Below, piece by piece: positions 33,284-44,542 of a stretch of 64,000 bases of DNA. Position 1 is the stretch's first letter; every line of letters starts with the position of its first letter. The stretch spans positions 1,488,001 to 1,552,000 of the forward strand of contig NC_091278.1 of assembly GCF_042100115.1 (NCBI RefSeq), written 5' to 3'. Under the pieces are notes generated by a model that worked only from the letters and a program-made list of their open reading frames with translations, was not told the origin of the DNA and did no database searches. Position numbers and translations under genes: made by a program. The stretch is from Alternaria dauci (Eukaryota > Ascomycota > Dothideomycetes > Pleosporales > Pleosporaceae).

Positions 33284-34939
33284 CTACAACATGGGCTTGA
33301 TCTCTGCCGCTTCCTTGAAGTCTGCACCAGTCTTTGACCGCACTTCGTCTACGGTAACACCGTCCGCAAGCTCAACCAGTGTCAAGCCCTCGGTAAAGTC
33401 GACATCGAACACACACTACCCAACGTCAGCCTCAAGTTCCAGCATTCGCATCGAAAAGGGGTTACTCACCAAGTCTGTGATGATCCGGCTTACACATGCC
33501 TTGCCCGTAAGCGGAAACTCGCACTGCTTGAGAATCTTCGGCCTTCCCTTCTTGTCCGTGTGTTCCATGGTGACGACAACCTTGGTAGCCTGCGGATTCG
33601 ACACTAGATCCATGGCACCACCAAAGCCCTTGACCTTACCCGGCAACATCCAGTTCGCCAGGTCGCCTCTCGCAGAAACTTGCATAGCGCCGAGGATGGT
33701 CAGGTCAATCTTGCCCGCACGAATCATGCCGAAGCTCTCTTCTGAGCCAAAGCACGATGCGCCGGGGAGAAGCGTGACGGTCTCTTTACCCGCGTTGATG
33801 AGATCGGGATCTTCGAGTCCCTTTTGTGGGTAAGGTCCGAGACCCAGGATGCCGTTTTCGGACTGGAGTTGGACTTCGACGGAGGGGTCGACAAAGGAGG
33901 GGGCGAGCATAGGCATGCCGATTCCTAGGTTCGCATACATGCCGTTCTTGAACTCCTTGGCTGCACGACGCACGATGCGTTCGCGCTTCGAGGCTGCGTC
34001 GCCAGCGCCCAGGGCAGAAACGGCTTCCTGGGGGTCCTTTGCGTTGACGACTTTTTCAATCTTCTTCTCGGCCGTGGATTGGATGACGCGGTCGACGTAG
34101 ATGCCGGGGACATGGACGGCGTTTGGTGCAATGTCGCCGACTTCGACAATGTGCTCGGCTTCTACGATTGTTACTTTGGCGTTGCGGGCCATGGCGCCGT
34201 TGAAGTTTTGGGCTGAGAAGCGGAACTCGACGTTGCCGAGGCGGTCGGCTTTGTAGGCTTTGATGAAGGCGTAGTCGCCTTTGATACTCTCTTCCATTAC
34301 ATAGCTCTTGCCGGCAAAGACCTTGACGTCGCGGGGTGTGGAGTACTGTGCTACGCTGCCATCGCTGTTATGCTTGAGTGCTAGTTCGCCGGTCTGCACG
34401 ACGGTGCCAAAAGCAGCGGGTGTGTAGAATGCTGGGATGCCGGCGCCGCCTGCTCTACACCTTTCTGCTAGTGTGCCTTGGGGTGTGAGTTCCAGCTCCA
34501 ACTCGCCAGTCAGATACATCTGTTCGAGGACCTTGTTCTCGCCCACGTAGCTTGCAATCATCTTCTTGACTTGCTTGCTTTCTAGCAACAAGCCCAGACC
34601 TCCTCCAACCACGCCAGCATTGTTCGACACGGCAGTTAGGCCTGTGATTCTTGGTGTGTTTTTTACTTGGTGAATGAGTGTATCTGGGACACCGGAGAGA
34701 CCGAAGCCTCCGCACAAAAGCGTACTGTCGGACGACATGTCCTCAATGGCCGCTGCGGCACTTGGATAGACCTTGTTGATCTCATTGCGGCGGAGAGACG
34801 ACGAGAAGGAGCGCGAGAGGTTGAGGTATGTCTGACAGGGTTAATTATAGCTTGGCATGGGTCAACGATATGTGAGTACTTTTGTTGTGCTTCGCGAAAA
34901 GGTGCGCGCTGTGCGAAGGGTGAGGGATATCGACGGCAT
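33284..34939 (-). CDS. Succinyl-CoA:3-ketoacid CoA-transferase, mitochondrial
   Basis: Exons 34939-34880, 34831-33470 and 33415-33284 give 517 residues, the standard SCOT length. The N-terminus [17 protein letters not shown] is Arg/Ser/Thr-rich without acidic residues, a typical mitochondrial presequence. The alpha part contains [14 protein letters not shown] and [14 protein letters not shown]; the beta part has [13 protein letters not shown] and [13 protein letters not shown], whose Glu is the catalytic residue that carries CoA. The C-terminus [20 protein letters not shown] is conserved. The enzyme moves CoA between succinyl-CoA and acetoacetate; in fungi, related transferases also act on acetate or propionate. 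Introns are 48 and 54 bp. The 3' end faces the FKBP fusion gene, 173 bp away. Confidence 0.96.
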
Positions 34940-36100
34940 CCTGGCGGAGCTTGGTGCAGGTAAACAAATACCCAGAATATAATATTCGGCCAGCAGTCTA
35001 CAAGTTAGAGAGATGTGTATGAGTGGCCGTGGAGATGGATGCCGCGCCCTCGAAATCTATAGACCCAAGCATCGTCGCAGCCTCGGGACGCTTGATGGGT
35101 TGCGTCGGCCAGGCGGGAGGGCGGAACGGCGCCGACGCGGAATGTGGAGGAAAGTCGAGGGCGTGGAAAGCAGAGAGGCAAGGTACTAGATGCTGATTGG
35201 GTGAGCATGGGCTGACTCAGGCACGCCACGGAACTGTTTTCCACCTCGGATGGGGGTCTGATATACATGAGCAACGTTGCGCGCTCGCTATTCTTCTCTA
35301 CTTGTCCAATTCGGCCACGAACAATATTCTCATTGTCCATCGCAGTTGGACTACCACGTCATTACTATGCCTTCTCCTTGACACATTGCCTGCGGAAGAC
35401 ACCAGCAATCATCCAAAAGAGGCGGACGACCCTTGTGTGCAATACTTGTGCTAGTTCGTAAAGATACATCTAGCACTCGCATAGTTCTAGTGTGGTACTG
35501 TTGTAACAAACTGATGATACTCATGATCCGAGTCTCCATCCCTTGGCAAACCTTTAATTAGTAGAGATGTGCAAAGGGTCGCGGTCGTGGTATGCGGATG
35601 CGAGTGCCAGGACCGATGTGTTTCATCTTGGTGCTGCCTGCAAGGCATTGGACGACGCAAGTGCTGGCTCGATCGTGCGCGCCGCTCGTCTCTGCCGCAC
35701 CATCCATGAACCTCATCACAGCCAACCAGATGCCAAAGCCGTCGCCCTGTATGCTTCGATCATGGCATTTGTTCCACACAGCTGGTAGCACAAACCTGTG
35801 TTCGGCACCTCCGAATCCCAGCTGGCCCAAGGCCCCCAGCTACATGTGCCCACAAGTAAGCCGCCATACTATGACTAGAACCAACGCAGGAATAACCATT
35901 GCCAAGACGTGCACGTCGTTTAATTACACCTATCACCATCGACCAGCCACTACCTGGGTAGTGTTATGCTGAATTGTCAGCTTAAGCCCTCTGTAGCAAT
36001 AAAGCTGCAGAATGCTCGCTTCTACTAGGCGTTTAGATCCGCCGCAACCACCACTTGGACCATACCTTCCCATTGCACCCAAGCAATCCTGTCCGCGACC
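34940..36100. other. Intergenic region between divergent genes, 1.16 kb
   Basis: This lies between the SCOT start and the first zinc-cluster regulator, so both promoters are here. Short frames at 35558-35972 on either strand show no domain or splice pattern. No RNA gene or repeat is seen. Confidence 0.55.
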
Positions 36101-38053
36101 ATGACCAAAACAGGAGAAAACAAAGCAACCCGTCAATGCTGGGAGTGTCTCAAACGGCGACTAGTGTGCGACAATACGCTACCGCACTGCATCAAGTGTC
36201 AGAAAGCCGGTCGGCAATGCTCTGGTTATGATGACGCGAAACCGCTCCAATGGATCCAGCCGGGCAAGGTGACTTCTAGGCGAAGGAGGAAGAAGGATGG
36301 CAGCTCGCCAAAGATCTACACCGTCGAGTCCACAGCCAGTAGTGAGAGGAGAATATGCCAGGGAGCTAGCGCACCTGAACAGAAGCTGCGTGGGCCGTTG
36401 CATGAAGAAGACTATATTGGCGAGCCCGTAGATTACAAGGCAGCCCTATCCGCGTGGGCGAAAGATCGAGTCTCCCACCCTGGAGATCGGGTCACGGACC
36501 TCCATGCATTGTCTTTCAAGATGACCGAGAGTGCCAAAGAAGCGGCCAGGATATTCCAGATCTGCGGAAGGGCCAAGATTGAGGAGATTGTGGCAAGCGA
36601 CGCATACGACGAAGCTGCAAAGCTGTTGCGCTCGAATCGCAATCCACTTCAGCGGTTGAAACGTCTACTGCAGGTTTTACGACTGCAGAATGTACCGATA
36701 TACGGGGACCTTGTGGATGAGACCTCGGAAGTGGTGCAAGCTGTTCAATACTGTGAGTGACTCGTGACCTGACACTGTGCATCTAGAACTGATCGCGACG
36801 CTACTAGACAACCTGCGCATCCATACATCATACAAGGCAGCTGGAGAGCTAGCACCCAATCCCGTACTCGTGCCCTTTCCTCAACAGGCTTTACATCTGC
36901 TCACCCCAGCAATCCACCATACGCTGGTCTGCCTGGCACTTAATCATTATATCCATACTTTACCATTGGGAACAGACCGCTCAGTGCTAGCCCCCAACCG
37001 ATGGAAGGTATATCATCATCGCGGAGCAGCTTTGCGGGCATTGGGCGAGTACATTGGCCAAGACAAGACGAGGTGTTCGGACATGACAATCACTACCATT
37101 CTCATGTTCATGTGTCTGGAGGTATGTTGAGCCTGTTCAAATTGTGCGCTTCGAATCAAGTATTGACGGGCACCTGTAGCTCCAGAACCCTACCTTTGCA
37201 GACTGGCGTTCGCATGTGCATGGCATGAAGCAAATAGTCGACTTGAGAGGAGGGCCAAAGAAGCTCAGGCAGGAAGCACCGCACTTGATACCGTCGTTGG
37301 TACTTTACGTACTGTATGTTGCTGTGAGATCTTAATTGCAATCAGGGTCTAACATGAATGAACAGTATCGTGTCCATGGCCAACACCTGCAGTCCGTCGT
37401 GGGACCAAGTCGAGATGAGCAGCACTGCAGATGACGTGACGGATGATATCATGGGCATCTACAGCCTCATCTTTCCGTACACGCTCTGTCCACCCGAGCT
37501 GTTCACAGAAATACTGTGTGTAAACCGACTGCGTGCCAAAGCATCAGCGGCTGTTTTGGAGTGTGATTTCGATGCAGACCACACACTGCAGGCCTATGAT
37601 CTTCTTGCTCGCATCGAGACCTTCTCCGTCGAGGACTGGGCACAAGCCGGCACCTTGTACACTGAGTGGGTGACTGTTGGCACAGTGTACAAGGCGGCCG
37701 TCGCGCTATACGCCACTTTATCCCTGGGCTCACTCACTGTCCTCCCAGCAGATGCTTCGCTGCTTGACATCCAAACAGCCTATAGCAATGTCCTCCTCGG
37801 CAGCCTGCGCACAGCGCTCGAGACTCGACGTATCGCTAGATTCATGGCATGGCCGCTGGTGGTGGTGGGTGTGGAAGCCATATACCGTGGCGAGGCGACG
37901 AGGAGCTGGATTGAAGCGCGTTTGGAGGATCTGAGCAGGATGCTGGGCACGAGTGGTCCGCTCAAGGCACGTTCGGTATTGAGGCGGTACTGGAAGGGCG
38001 GGGTTGCAGGGTGGGACGAGTGTTTCGATCGGCCGTATGTGTTTGTCATGTAG
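36101..38053 (+). CDS. Zn(II)2Cys6 transcription factor, Fungal_trans_2 type
   Basis: Exons 36101-36752, 36808-37121, 37180-37313 and 37366-38053 give 595 residues. The zinc cluster is at residues 13-40 (C-x2-C-x6-C-x6-C-x2-C-x6-C), reading CWECLKRRLVCDN then CIKCQKAGRQC. A basic run SRRRRKKDG follows at about residues 66-74. The remaining length is all-helical, with LQNPTFADWRSHVHGMKQIVDLRGG, the motif typical of the Fungal_trans_2 regulator family. Such proteins bind DNA in the nucleus and control local pathway or stress genes; target genes cannot be read here. For the first intron the obvious acceptor at 36785 gives a stop codon, so I use the one at 36807, which keeps the frame. The neighbour PET191 is convergent. 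Confidence 0.85.
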
Positions 38054-38226
38054 AAAGCGGGCTGGGTCAAGGCAGTGGCAAGTCGGTGGTGTCATGAAGG
38101 GCAAAATGTTTGTGATGTATCGCTAGTGTGCGTAATGTACAGGCTTGCTATACAGCGGGGAGGCGTAATCCCCGTGGCTCATACCCAAACGCCGATGCAT
38201 GCTGTTGTCGTGAGCGAGGGCCCGCA

Positions 38227-38674
38227 CTACCGCTCCAGGCCCTTGTTTTCTGGATCCTCGTCGCCCTTTGTCTCCTTGACGTCCTTGTAGGGGCGGCCGG
38301 CGTAGAGCATGTAGCCCTTCTCCTCAATGGTGCCCGCCTTCTCGTCGGCCTCGGCGCGTCCCTGGCCAAAGGCGCCCGTCTCGAGTTGGCCCTGGACGGC
38401 AATGGGTCGGTTGCCGCGGAATCGCTTGCGCATGTCAATCATGCCTTTTTTGCACTCGGCGTATCCCTTCTGCAGCTGCTGGCACTGGGTGGGGAGTGTG
38501 TATTTGAGGGGCGGGCGCAGACACTCGCCTGGCGTGTGCCGGTCGACCATTATGCAGTCGCTGTTCTGGAGGCAGAATGCCAGCGCAGCGCCTAGGCCGC
38601 TATGGTTAGCCGAGGTAGTCGACGAGCTGGGGGGGGAGGCAGGCCATACGGATGTCTTTACATGATTGCGGCAT
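38227..38674 (-). CDS. PET191: PET191 / COA5 cytochrome c oxidase assembly factor
   Basis: Exons 38674-38650 (25 nt) and 38591-38227 give 129 residues. The rebuilt start MPQSCKDIRAALAFCLQNSD matches Pet191. The CHCH pattern is complete: Cys5-x9-Cys15, Cys21-x10-Cys32 and Cys45-x9-Cys55, followed by MIDMRKRFRGN, a hallmark of the family. These proteins are oxidatively folded by the Mia40 route in the mitochondrial intermembrane space and are needed to assemble complex IV. The C-terminal half beyond residue 70 is Glu/Gly/Lys-rich and longer than in yeast, as is common in filamentous fungi. The first exon is very short and would be missed by long-frame searches. The gene is divergent from the lipase gene with 363 bp between starts. 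Confidence 0.94.
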
Positions 38675-39037
38675 GTTGGCTGCGTCGTCGTGGGTGGCTA
38701 CCAGCGCATTCAACAATGCATGTGTGGAGTGACTTGGCGGAGCAAAAGCCCGTCGGCGGAAACGGCGCGCTAACGTTAACCTCAGCTAACCAAAGCTCCG
38801 GGGCCAAAATGCGTTGTCACATGTCAGGGTGGATGGCTGGACAGACGCTTTCTCGTCTGGAACGTCATTTGCAATGCCCTTCTTCACCGTAGTCGACGAG
38901 GGGCCCGCGCTCCGACTTGCAAGAGGCCCGCGCGCCAGAGGGGCTATCTATGCGTTGTCCTGGCCGTCTTTTGTCGACGCTTTAAGTGCTCGTGTGCCCG
39001 TCTCGTCTGCCGCGGACACGCCCCGAGGGCACTCACC
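38675..39037. promoter_or_regulatory. Divergent promoter region PET191 / TGL1-like lipase
   Basis: These 363 bp separate the two start codons, so both promoters must be here. No TATA box or known operator is evident. Confidence 0.45.
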
Positions 39038-41179
39038 ATGGCGCTCCATATACCCTTTCTCTCGCGCCTGCACATCCGCGAGTACGTCGCCCTGTCCGTG
39101 TCCGTGTGTCTCATCATCCTCGAGTCCATCATCGCCGTCATCACCCTCGCCCTGCCCACGCCCATTATCAACTTCTGCTACCGCCTGACCCGACGCCTCT
39201 TCAACCACCTCTCCTCGCCCTCGTCCAAGCGCTCGCGCCAGAAGAAAAAGGCCGTGTGGAGCTCCATCGCCAACGCCTCCGACTTCACCGAGCTGTGCGA
39301 CCTCTATGGGTACTACTGCGAGGAGCACATTGTACAGACGGGCGATGGCTATCTCCTGGGTCTGCACCGCCTGGGCTGGCGACGCGGCGAGGAGAGTGTG
39401 CGCGTCAACAGCCGAGACAGCGCAAAAGGCGTCAAGAAGAAGGTCGTCTACCTCCACCACGGCCTCATGATGAACAGCGAGGTCTGGGTCTGCCTGACCG
39501 ACAAGGAGCGATGCTTGCCCTTTGAGCTGGTAGAGCGCGGCTACGACGTCTGGCTCGGCAACAACCGCGGCAACAAGTACTCCAAGAAGAGCGTCCACAC
39601 TCCCCCTACCTCGAGCAGCTTCTGGAACTTCAGCATGGACCAATTCGCCTTCCACGACATTCCCGACTCCATTGCCTACATTCTCGAGACTACCCACCAG
39701 CCCTCGCTATCCTACATTGGCTTTTCCCAGGGAACCGCCCAGGCATTCGCAACACTGTCTATCCACCCCACGCTCAACGAAAAGGTGGATGTCTTCATTG
39801 CGCTCGCCCCAGCCATGTCGCCCAAGGGCGTTGCCTCGGGCATTGTCGACGCTTTCGTAAAGGCCTCTCCAGACATACTCTACCTGGCATTTGGGCGCAA
39901 GACCATACTCCCCTCGGCGACCATGTGGCAGTCTATCCTCTATCCGCCCATCTTCGTTCGCTTCATCGACACATCCCTGCGCTTCCTCTTCAACTGGTCC
40001 GCTGTCAACATTCTGCCCGAGCAAAAGCTTGCAGCGTACCCACATTTATACTCATACACCTCCACCAAGAGCGTCGTACACTGGTTCCAGATCATTCGAA
40101 ACGGCACGTTTCAAATGTACGACGATGAAGCACCAAACCCCATTACCTCGAACCGGTCCAAGTACTACAAGGTCGCCAAGTTCCCAACCAAGAACATCAA
40201 AACGCCCATTGTCCTTGTGTACGGTGGTTCCGACAGTCTAGTCGACATCAACGTTATGCTAAAGGAGCTGCCGTCTCATACCATAGCAAAGGAGATCCCC
40301 CACTACGAGCATCTCGACTTTTTATGGGCCGAGTCGGTCAACACTCTTGTTTTCCCCCATGTCTTTGAAGCACTGGACAAATTTGCATCTGCCGAAGCGG
40401 CAGCTGTGGAGGGCCAAAAACAACGACGCTTGCGATCACCGGGCCGGTACCAAGGTCTTTTGCCAGAATCCAGTAAGCTCCCTGGCTTAGACGGCGAAGA
40501 CTACGACGAAGACGATGCGGGTGACGAGAGTGCCACTGCTCCAGCGGCGCTACGGACAAGGAAAGTGTCGCAGCAATCGCGGACGCCGAGTTCCATCGAT
40601 GGTACGACGTTGGCAGACAGGCCGCTGTCGTTGGCCAGTGCCGTCTCCCCGCCCAAGACGACTCGACCTGCTACGCACCGGAGGACGGTCACAGAGGAGA
40701 AGCCCTCGCTCGCCCGCAGCAGAATCATGTCACCACCTCCGTTCAACAGAATGTCAACCGTGTCTACCCCAGACCCCTCAAACAGGATATCAACTATATC
40801 CTTCAACTCCCCAGGTGCGTCAGTTGGCGATTCACAAATCACGGAAAAGACGTCCACCTCTCGGCCCGAGGGATGGTGGTCCTCGGACGAAGTCGCTGGT
40901 ACGGATCCGTCTCAAACTACCACACCCGCTAACCAAACCCCCGCCAGGAGGTCAAGCTTCGACAGCCAGCAGAGCACGAAGAGTATGGCGGGCAAATTCG
41001 GAGCCAATGGTATCACTCTTGGCGCGAGCAAAGCCGTCAGCGGAGTCACACAAGGAGAAGGATTCAACTTCGGCGAGGGCAGTGGTCACAAGAGTCAAGT
41101 CGATCGGGAAAGACTACTGGAAGCGGATAGGAAACAGCGGAGGAACGTCCTGAAGAAGAGACAGCCATCTAGTGGTTGA
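39038..41179 (+). CDS. Steryl ester hydrolase / acid lipase, TGL1-YEH type
   Basis: This is a single exon of 713 residues. Residues 17-45 form one membrane anchor. The lipase domain starts with the partial AB-hydrolase lipase signature (GYYCEEHIVQTGDGYLLGLHR), then LHHGLMMNSEVW and the block GYDVWLGNNRGNKYS. The nucleophile is Ser230 in GFSQG; the charge relay is most likely Asp399 in YGGSD and His425 in HYEHLDFLW. Yeast Tgl1, Yeh1 and Yeh2 share this build and hydrolyse steryl esters at lipid droplets or the plasma membrane. Beyond residue 450 the chain is a long, disordered Ser/Thr/Pro-rich tail with basic patches, likely a phosphorylation region, and longer than in yeast. The substrate could also include triacylglycerol. 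Confidence 0.9.
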   Translation: MALHIPFLSRLHIREYVALSVSVCLIILESIIAVITLALPTPIINFCYRLTRRLFNHLSSPSSKRSRQKKKAVWSSIANASDFTELCDLYGYYCEEHIVQTGDGYLLGLHRLGWRRGEESVRVNSRDSAKGVKKKVVYLHHGLMMNSEVWVCLTDKERCLPFELVERGYDVWLGNNRGNKYSKKSVHTPPTSSSFWNFSMDQFAFHDIPDSIAYILETTHQPSLSYIGFSQGTAQAFATLSIHPTLNEKVDVFIALAPAMSPKGVASGIVDAFVKASPDILYLAFGRKTILPSATMWQSILYPPIFVRFIDTSLRFLFNWSAVNILPEQKLAAYPHLYSYTSTKSVVHWFQIIRNGTFQMYDDEAPNPITSNRSKYYKVAKFPTKNIKTPIVLVYGGSDSLVDINVMLKELPSHTIAKEIPHYEHLDFLWAESVNTLVFPHVFEALDKFASAEAAAVEGQKQRRLRSPGRYQGLLPESSKLPGLDGEDYDEDDAGDESATAPAALRTRKVSQQSRTPSSIDGTTLADRPLSLASAVSPPKTTRPATHRRTVTEEKPSLARSRIMSPPPFNRMSTVSTPDPSNRISTISFNSPGASVGDSQITEKTSTSRPEGWWSSDEVAGTDPSQTTTPANQTPARRSSFDSQQSTKSMAGKFGANGITLGASKAVSGVTQGEGFNFGEGSGHKSQVDRERLLEADRKQRRNVLKKRQPSSG

Positions 41180-41507
41180 TTTAACGAGTCATGACCGATT
41201 GTGTATTACCCTGTTGTTTTTGCAAAATTGTATGACACGAATCTTCATGGCCATTTCATACAACGGCGTTGGAATTTGGGAGTTTCTCGAATGGAGTGAG
41301 CATTCTGTCCTTTTTGTGCCCGGCGGACAAGTATCGAAGAAACCTTTTGAATACTCCAAGGCGCCATCTCAACGCCACCTTTACAAGTATGATTGGCCAT
41401 TTTTTATGAGACTTTGTGAATTGAGCTATCTCTTTTTCGGACGTTTAGAGTCCCTAATACAACTGTTGACAAGAGAAATGGGTCCGGCTAAGCAGTTGGC
41501 CCAACTG
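41180..41507. other. Intergenic region between convergent genes, 328 bp
   Basis: This is the shared 3' flank of the lipase and the zinc-cluster regulator. It is AT-rich, and no other element is seen. Confidence 0.55.
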
Positions 41508-44500
41508 CTAATTGGGCGGCTCTGGGAAAGCGCCTCCTTCATCTTGCTGCTCCATGGTATCGCCCTGCCCCATCTGATGATGCATCCGCTGCTGCTGAGA
41601 TAGATTCATTCCAAAAGCATCCCAGTCCAGATTGCTAGAAGGCGCCGAGTGCCACCACAAGTGTTGCATTTCGACAATCGGCGCCCCTTGGTCGAAGCTC
41701 GTGTAGAATGGGTTACCAAACGCAGAAGGTGTTGGCTGTTGTGTGGGTATAGAGTATTGGAGCTGCGGATCCACGAGATGATCATAGGAAAGTGAAGGGG
41801 GGTAGTTTGGCGGTATCCCTTCCGGGTAACCGGCACCGCTTGGCATGCCCCATGAAGTCGACTGTGGCTGCAACGTAGAGGATGCACCGGAACGTGCCGC
41901 CTGTGTAGGATCAGGGGTCCAGTTACTGTCATCGGCAATCAGCTCCTTCACCTGCTCCCGAAGAGCTGGAGCGCAGGTATTGAGGATCTTATAAACGATA
42001 TTGTGGGCCCGAGCTGCAACAGGGTCCTTGACTTTCATAGCGCGAAGCCAGCGTATCATCTTCTTGATACACGAGAGGATATCGGCTTTCTCGCCCTTCA
42101 GATGCTTCCCCTCGTACGTCATCTCGAGCAGCAATACGGCTAGAGCTTGCATTACTAAAGTTAAGTCAATCAGCATCAATGAAGCTCTGTTCTCGACCAC
42201 GGTAGACTTACTGAGATGAACCACATCCCACCATGGTCCTTGAGAGTAGATAAAGCCTGGATCTGGCTCCTCGGGAAACAACATCGACATCTGTCGAGCT
42301 GCTTCGACACAAGTCTCGGCAGTGTCGGTGTTGAAGTTCATAGACTTGGAACTCTCTGTTGATATCCTACGTTCGATGCGGCAGAGACAAGGTCTGGTGA
42401 TGAGAACCTTCGTACTCCAATAGTAGATTCTGAGCAGGAACCGCTCACGGTTGAGGTCAGGTCGTTGACTCCAAGTACTAGGACGGGCATCCTCGGGTGG
42501 CAGAGCCGTCTGTACCCAGCCCTCTAATTCCTTGAGCAACTCTGCGATTTTCGTTTGAACGTACTGTAGACATACTAGTCAGAATATGGCCATAGAGTCG
42601 CAGGAGGAATTAGTTGTTAACAGTGAACCATTCGATTGGAAGAAGAGTACACGTACCTGCCAAGATCTTGCTGCAGTTCGAGGTGAATACAGGTTGAGAA
42701 GGACCTTCTGTTGGATGATAGTCAGGGTAATATACGTATACAGATAGTGGCTCCTGTCTGTATCCCGGTCGCTAGACTCGGGACTTTTACTACTTGCAGC
42801 CATCTGGGGCGAGCCATAGTCGGTGCGAACGCGAGACGTTTGTCGGGTCGGTGATTCGGGGTAATGCTGTGGCAGCGATACAGTGCAATCTTCGGTTCCG
42901 ATGACTGGGGGTCGGCCAGTGATGGAGGAGACGAGACACTCTATGGAGTGCAAACACCACCACGTTTTTACCAACGACTCCCTCCTAGAACCACTCAGTG
43001 AAGTGTCCTCGTTGCGTAGGTGTAGACCGAGCGCCAAGGCAAGCCTGATAGAAAGTCCTATCATAATCCATGCTCTGCTCACACGCCCAATCACAAGAAA
43101 GTAAAACGCCAACGTTCCTGTCTGAGAGTACGTGTCAGTTGTTTTCCTCCTAGCAGATGAGGACCAAGAAAAACTCACGGCTTGAATTCTGTCGAGGCTG
43201 GGAGCTGCAAGGAAAGTCAGAGTGTCTCTCAAGCCCAAGAGCTGAACTGCTCTTGTCATGTATATCAGATGGTCTCTCTCATCACCTCTCCACTCAGCGC
43301 CAATAAGGTGAGAATATTTTGCGCCAATTGCAAAGAGCAAATTCATGGTTGCCCGCCATGAGTCGGGAACGAAAAACGGGTTTCCATGTCTAGAAGCTTG
43401 GATGTAGCGGCGGAATTGGTCCTCGAAACTGGCAGGCATGAGTGGGAACGTACTGTGCACAGTGTCCATGTAACATGCAAAGAGCTTCTCAGCAATCTCC
43501 GGGCTTGGCATATCCCTAGGATCCACCGCGACGTCGATCTCGATGTCGTCGCTGTCCAAGTAGAAAGTCGAGTCCGTGATGTGTTGCATCGATCCTGGTC
43601 TGGCGTTCTGCCTCCGTTCATGTAAAGCGTCGGACCGTTCGTCGATCGCTTCAAGACTCGTGCCAGGGGGGCCGTACCGTTGACCATAGGGGTCTGAGTT
43701 GCCGCGTTCTGCTTGGCGCTGTACGCTCCGTAGCCATTGGACCTCGGAGTTCTGGCCCACATAGCCGGTTTCTCTTGCGTGTGTATCACGCATCAAATCT
43801 TCATCAAGGAAGTCAAGGTCTTCGTTGGACCCCACCGAGGCCGTCACAAAGGCCTCTCCGTGGTCACTATGCTTTTCGTCTTGGCCTGTTGCAGAATGCT
43901 CGCGCGGCCTCTTGCGTGTCGTTTTTACAGACCGCAATGAACCCAACGAGACCAAGTCATCCTCTACCTGCAACAGAAGTTATGTCAACAATGACCTTGC
44001 AGGATATGATACGAAATCAGATGAACGACGGGTCGCCTACATCGTTTAGGGTCTGACTGATAATCTTCCTATCTCCCTCGTTGACACGCCCTTGAAGGTC
44101 TTTCAGGAGATTGACGAGGTTTTTATTCAGCCGCGTGGCCCTGTAAAATGAGCATACACGCAATCAGTTAAAAAGACAGTTCTACATACTCTCCTAAGCG
44201 ATCTCGCCGTGCTAGATCGTACACGCACACCAAGTTGCCGCGTTCGCAGCTGGCGCAACGCGGTGTATCACCAGAACACCTGACTTCTGGGGTGTTGTCA
44301 GCACCGACAATGGAGTACGGATGAACAAGAGTATGTACTTCGTCTGCGGCATGTTTTGCATGCTCTTACGCTATAAGAATGGGTTAGAATATAGTGGCTT
44401 GGTCTGGGAGTGGAGACACTTACACTCGTTCCTCTTTGTCGGATCTCTCCGAGTTTTCGTTACCGTGCTGCGGCATCATCTTCTGGATCGCGGCCTTCCT

Positions 44501-44542
44501 GCCCTGTCCATCGCTGGACTGCCCAAGTGGGATTTGCTGCAT
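41508..44542 (-). CDS. Zn(II)2Cys6 transcription factor with fungal-specific middle homology domain
   Basis: Eight exons (44542-44424, 44370-44339, 44286-44190, 44140-44041, 43967-43179, 43121-42657, 42563-42212, 42154-41508) give 866 residues. The zinc cluster is split over three exons and rebuilds as C44-x2-C47-x6-C54-x6-C61-x2-C64-x6-C71 (CKTCRRRKVRCSGD then CASCERGNLVC). A coiled-coil linker follows (LNKNLVNLLKDLQGRVNEGD). The middle homology domain runs from about residue 240, with FACYMDTVHSTFPLMPASFE, WRATMNLLFAIGAKYSHL, GRVSRAWIMIGLSIRLALALGLH and ECLVSSITGRPPVI. The C-terminus is Gln/Pro/Asp-rich, a likely activation region. The last intron (42155-42211, 57 bp) has no stop in frame, so retention would add 19 residues. 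The gene is divergent from another zinc-cluster gene 1.07 kb away. Confidence 0.9.

Noticed and set aside
35558..35972. Overlapping frames on both strands between SCOT and the zinc-cluster gene
   Set aside because: Neither shows a known motif, and neither has clear splice partners or a promoter.
36753..36785. Nearer acceptor (36785) for the first intron of the zinc-cluster gene at 36101
   Set aside because: It joins to an immediate TAA stop; the acceptor at 36807 keeps the frame and gives a usual 55-bp intron.
38948..39697. Open frame of 249 codons on the minus strand
   Set aside because: It is antisense to the lipase, which has catalytic motifs; this frame is low in complexity.
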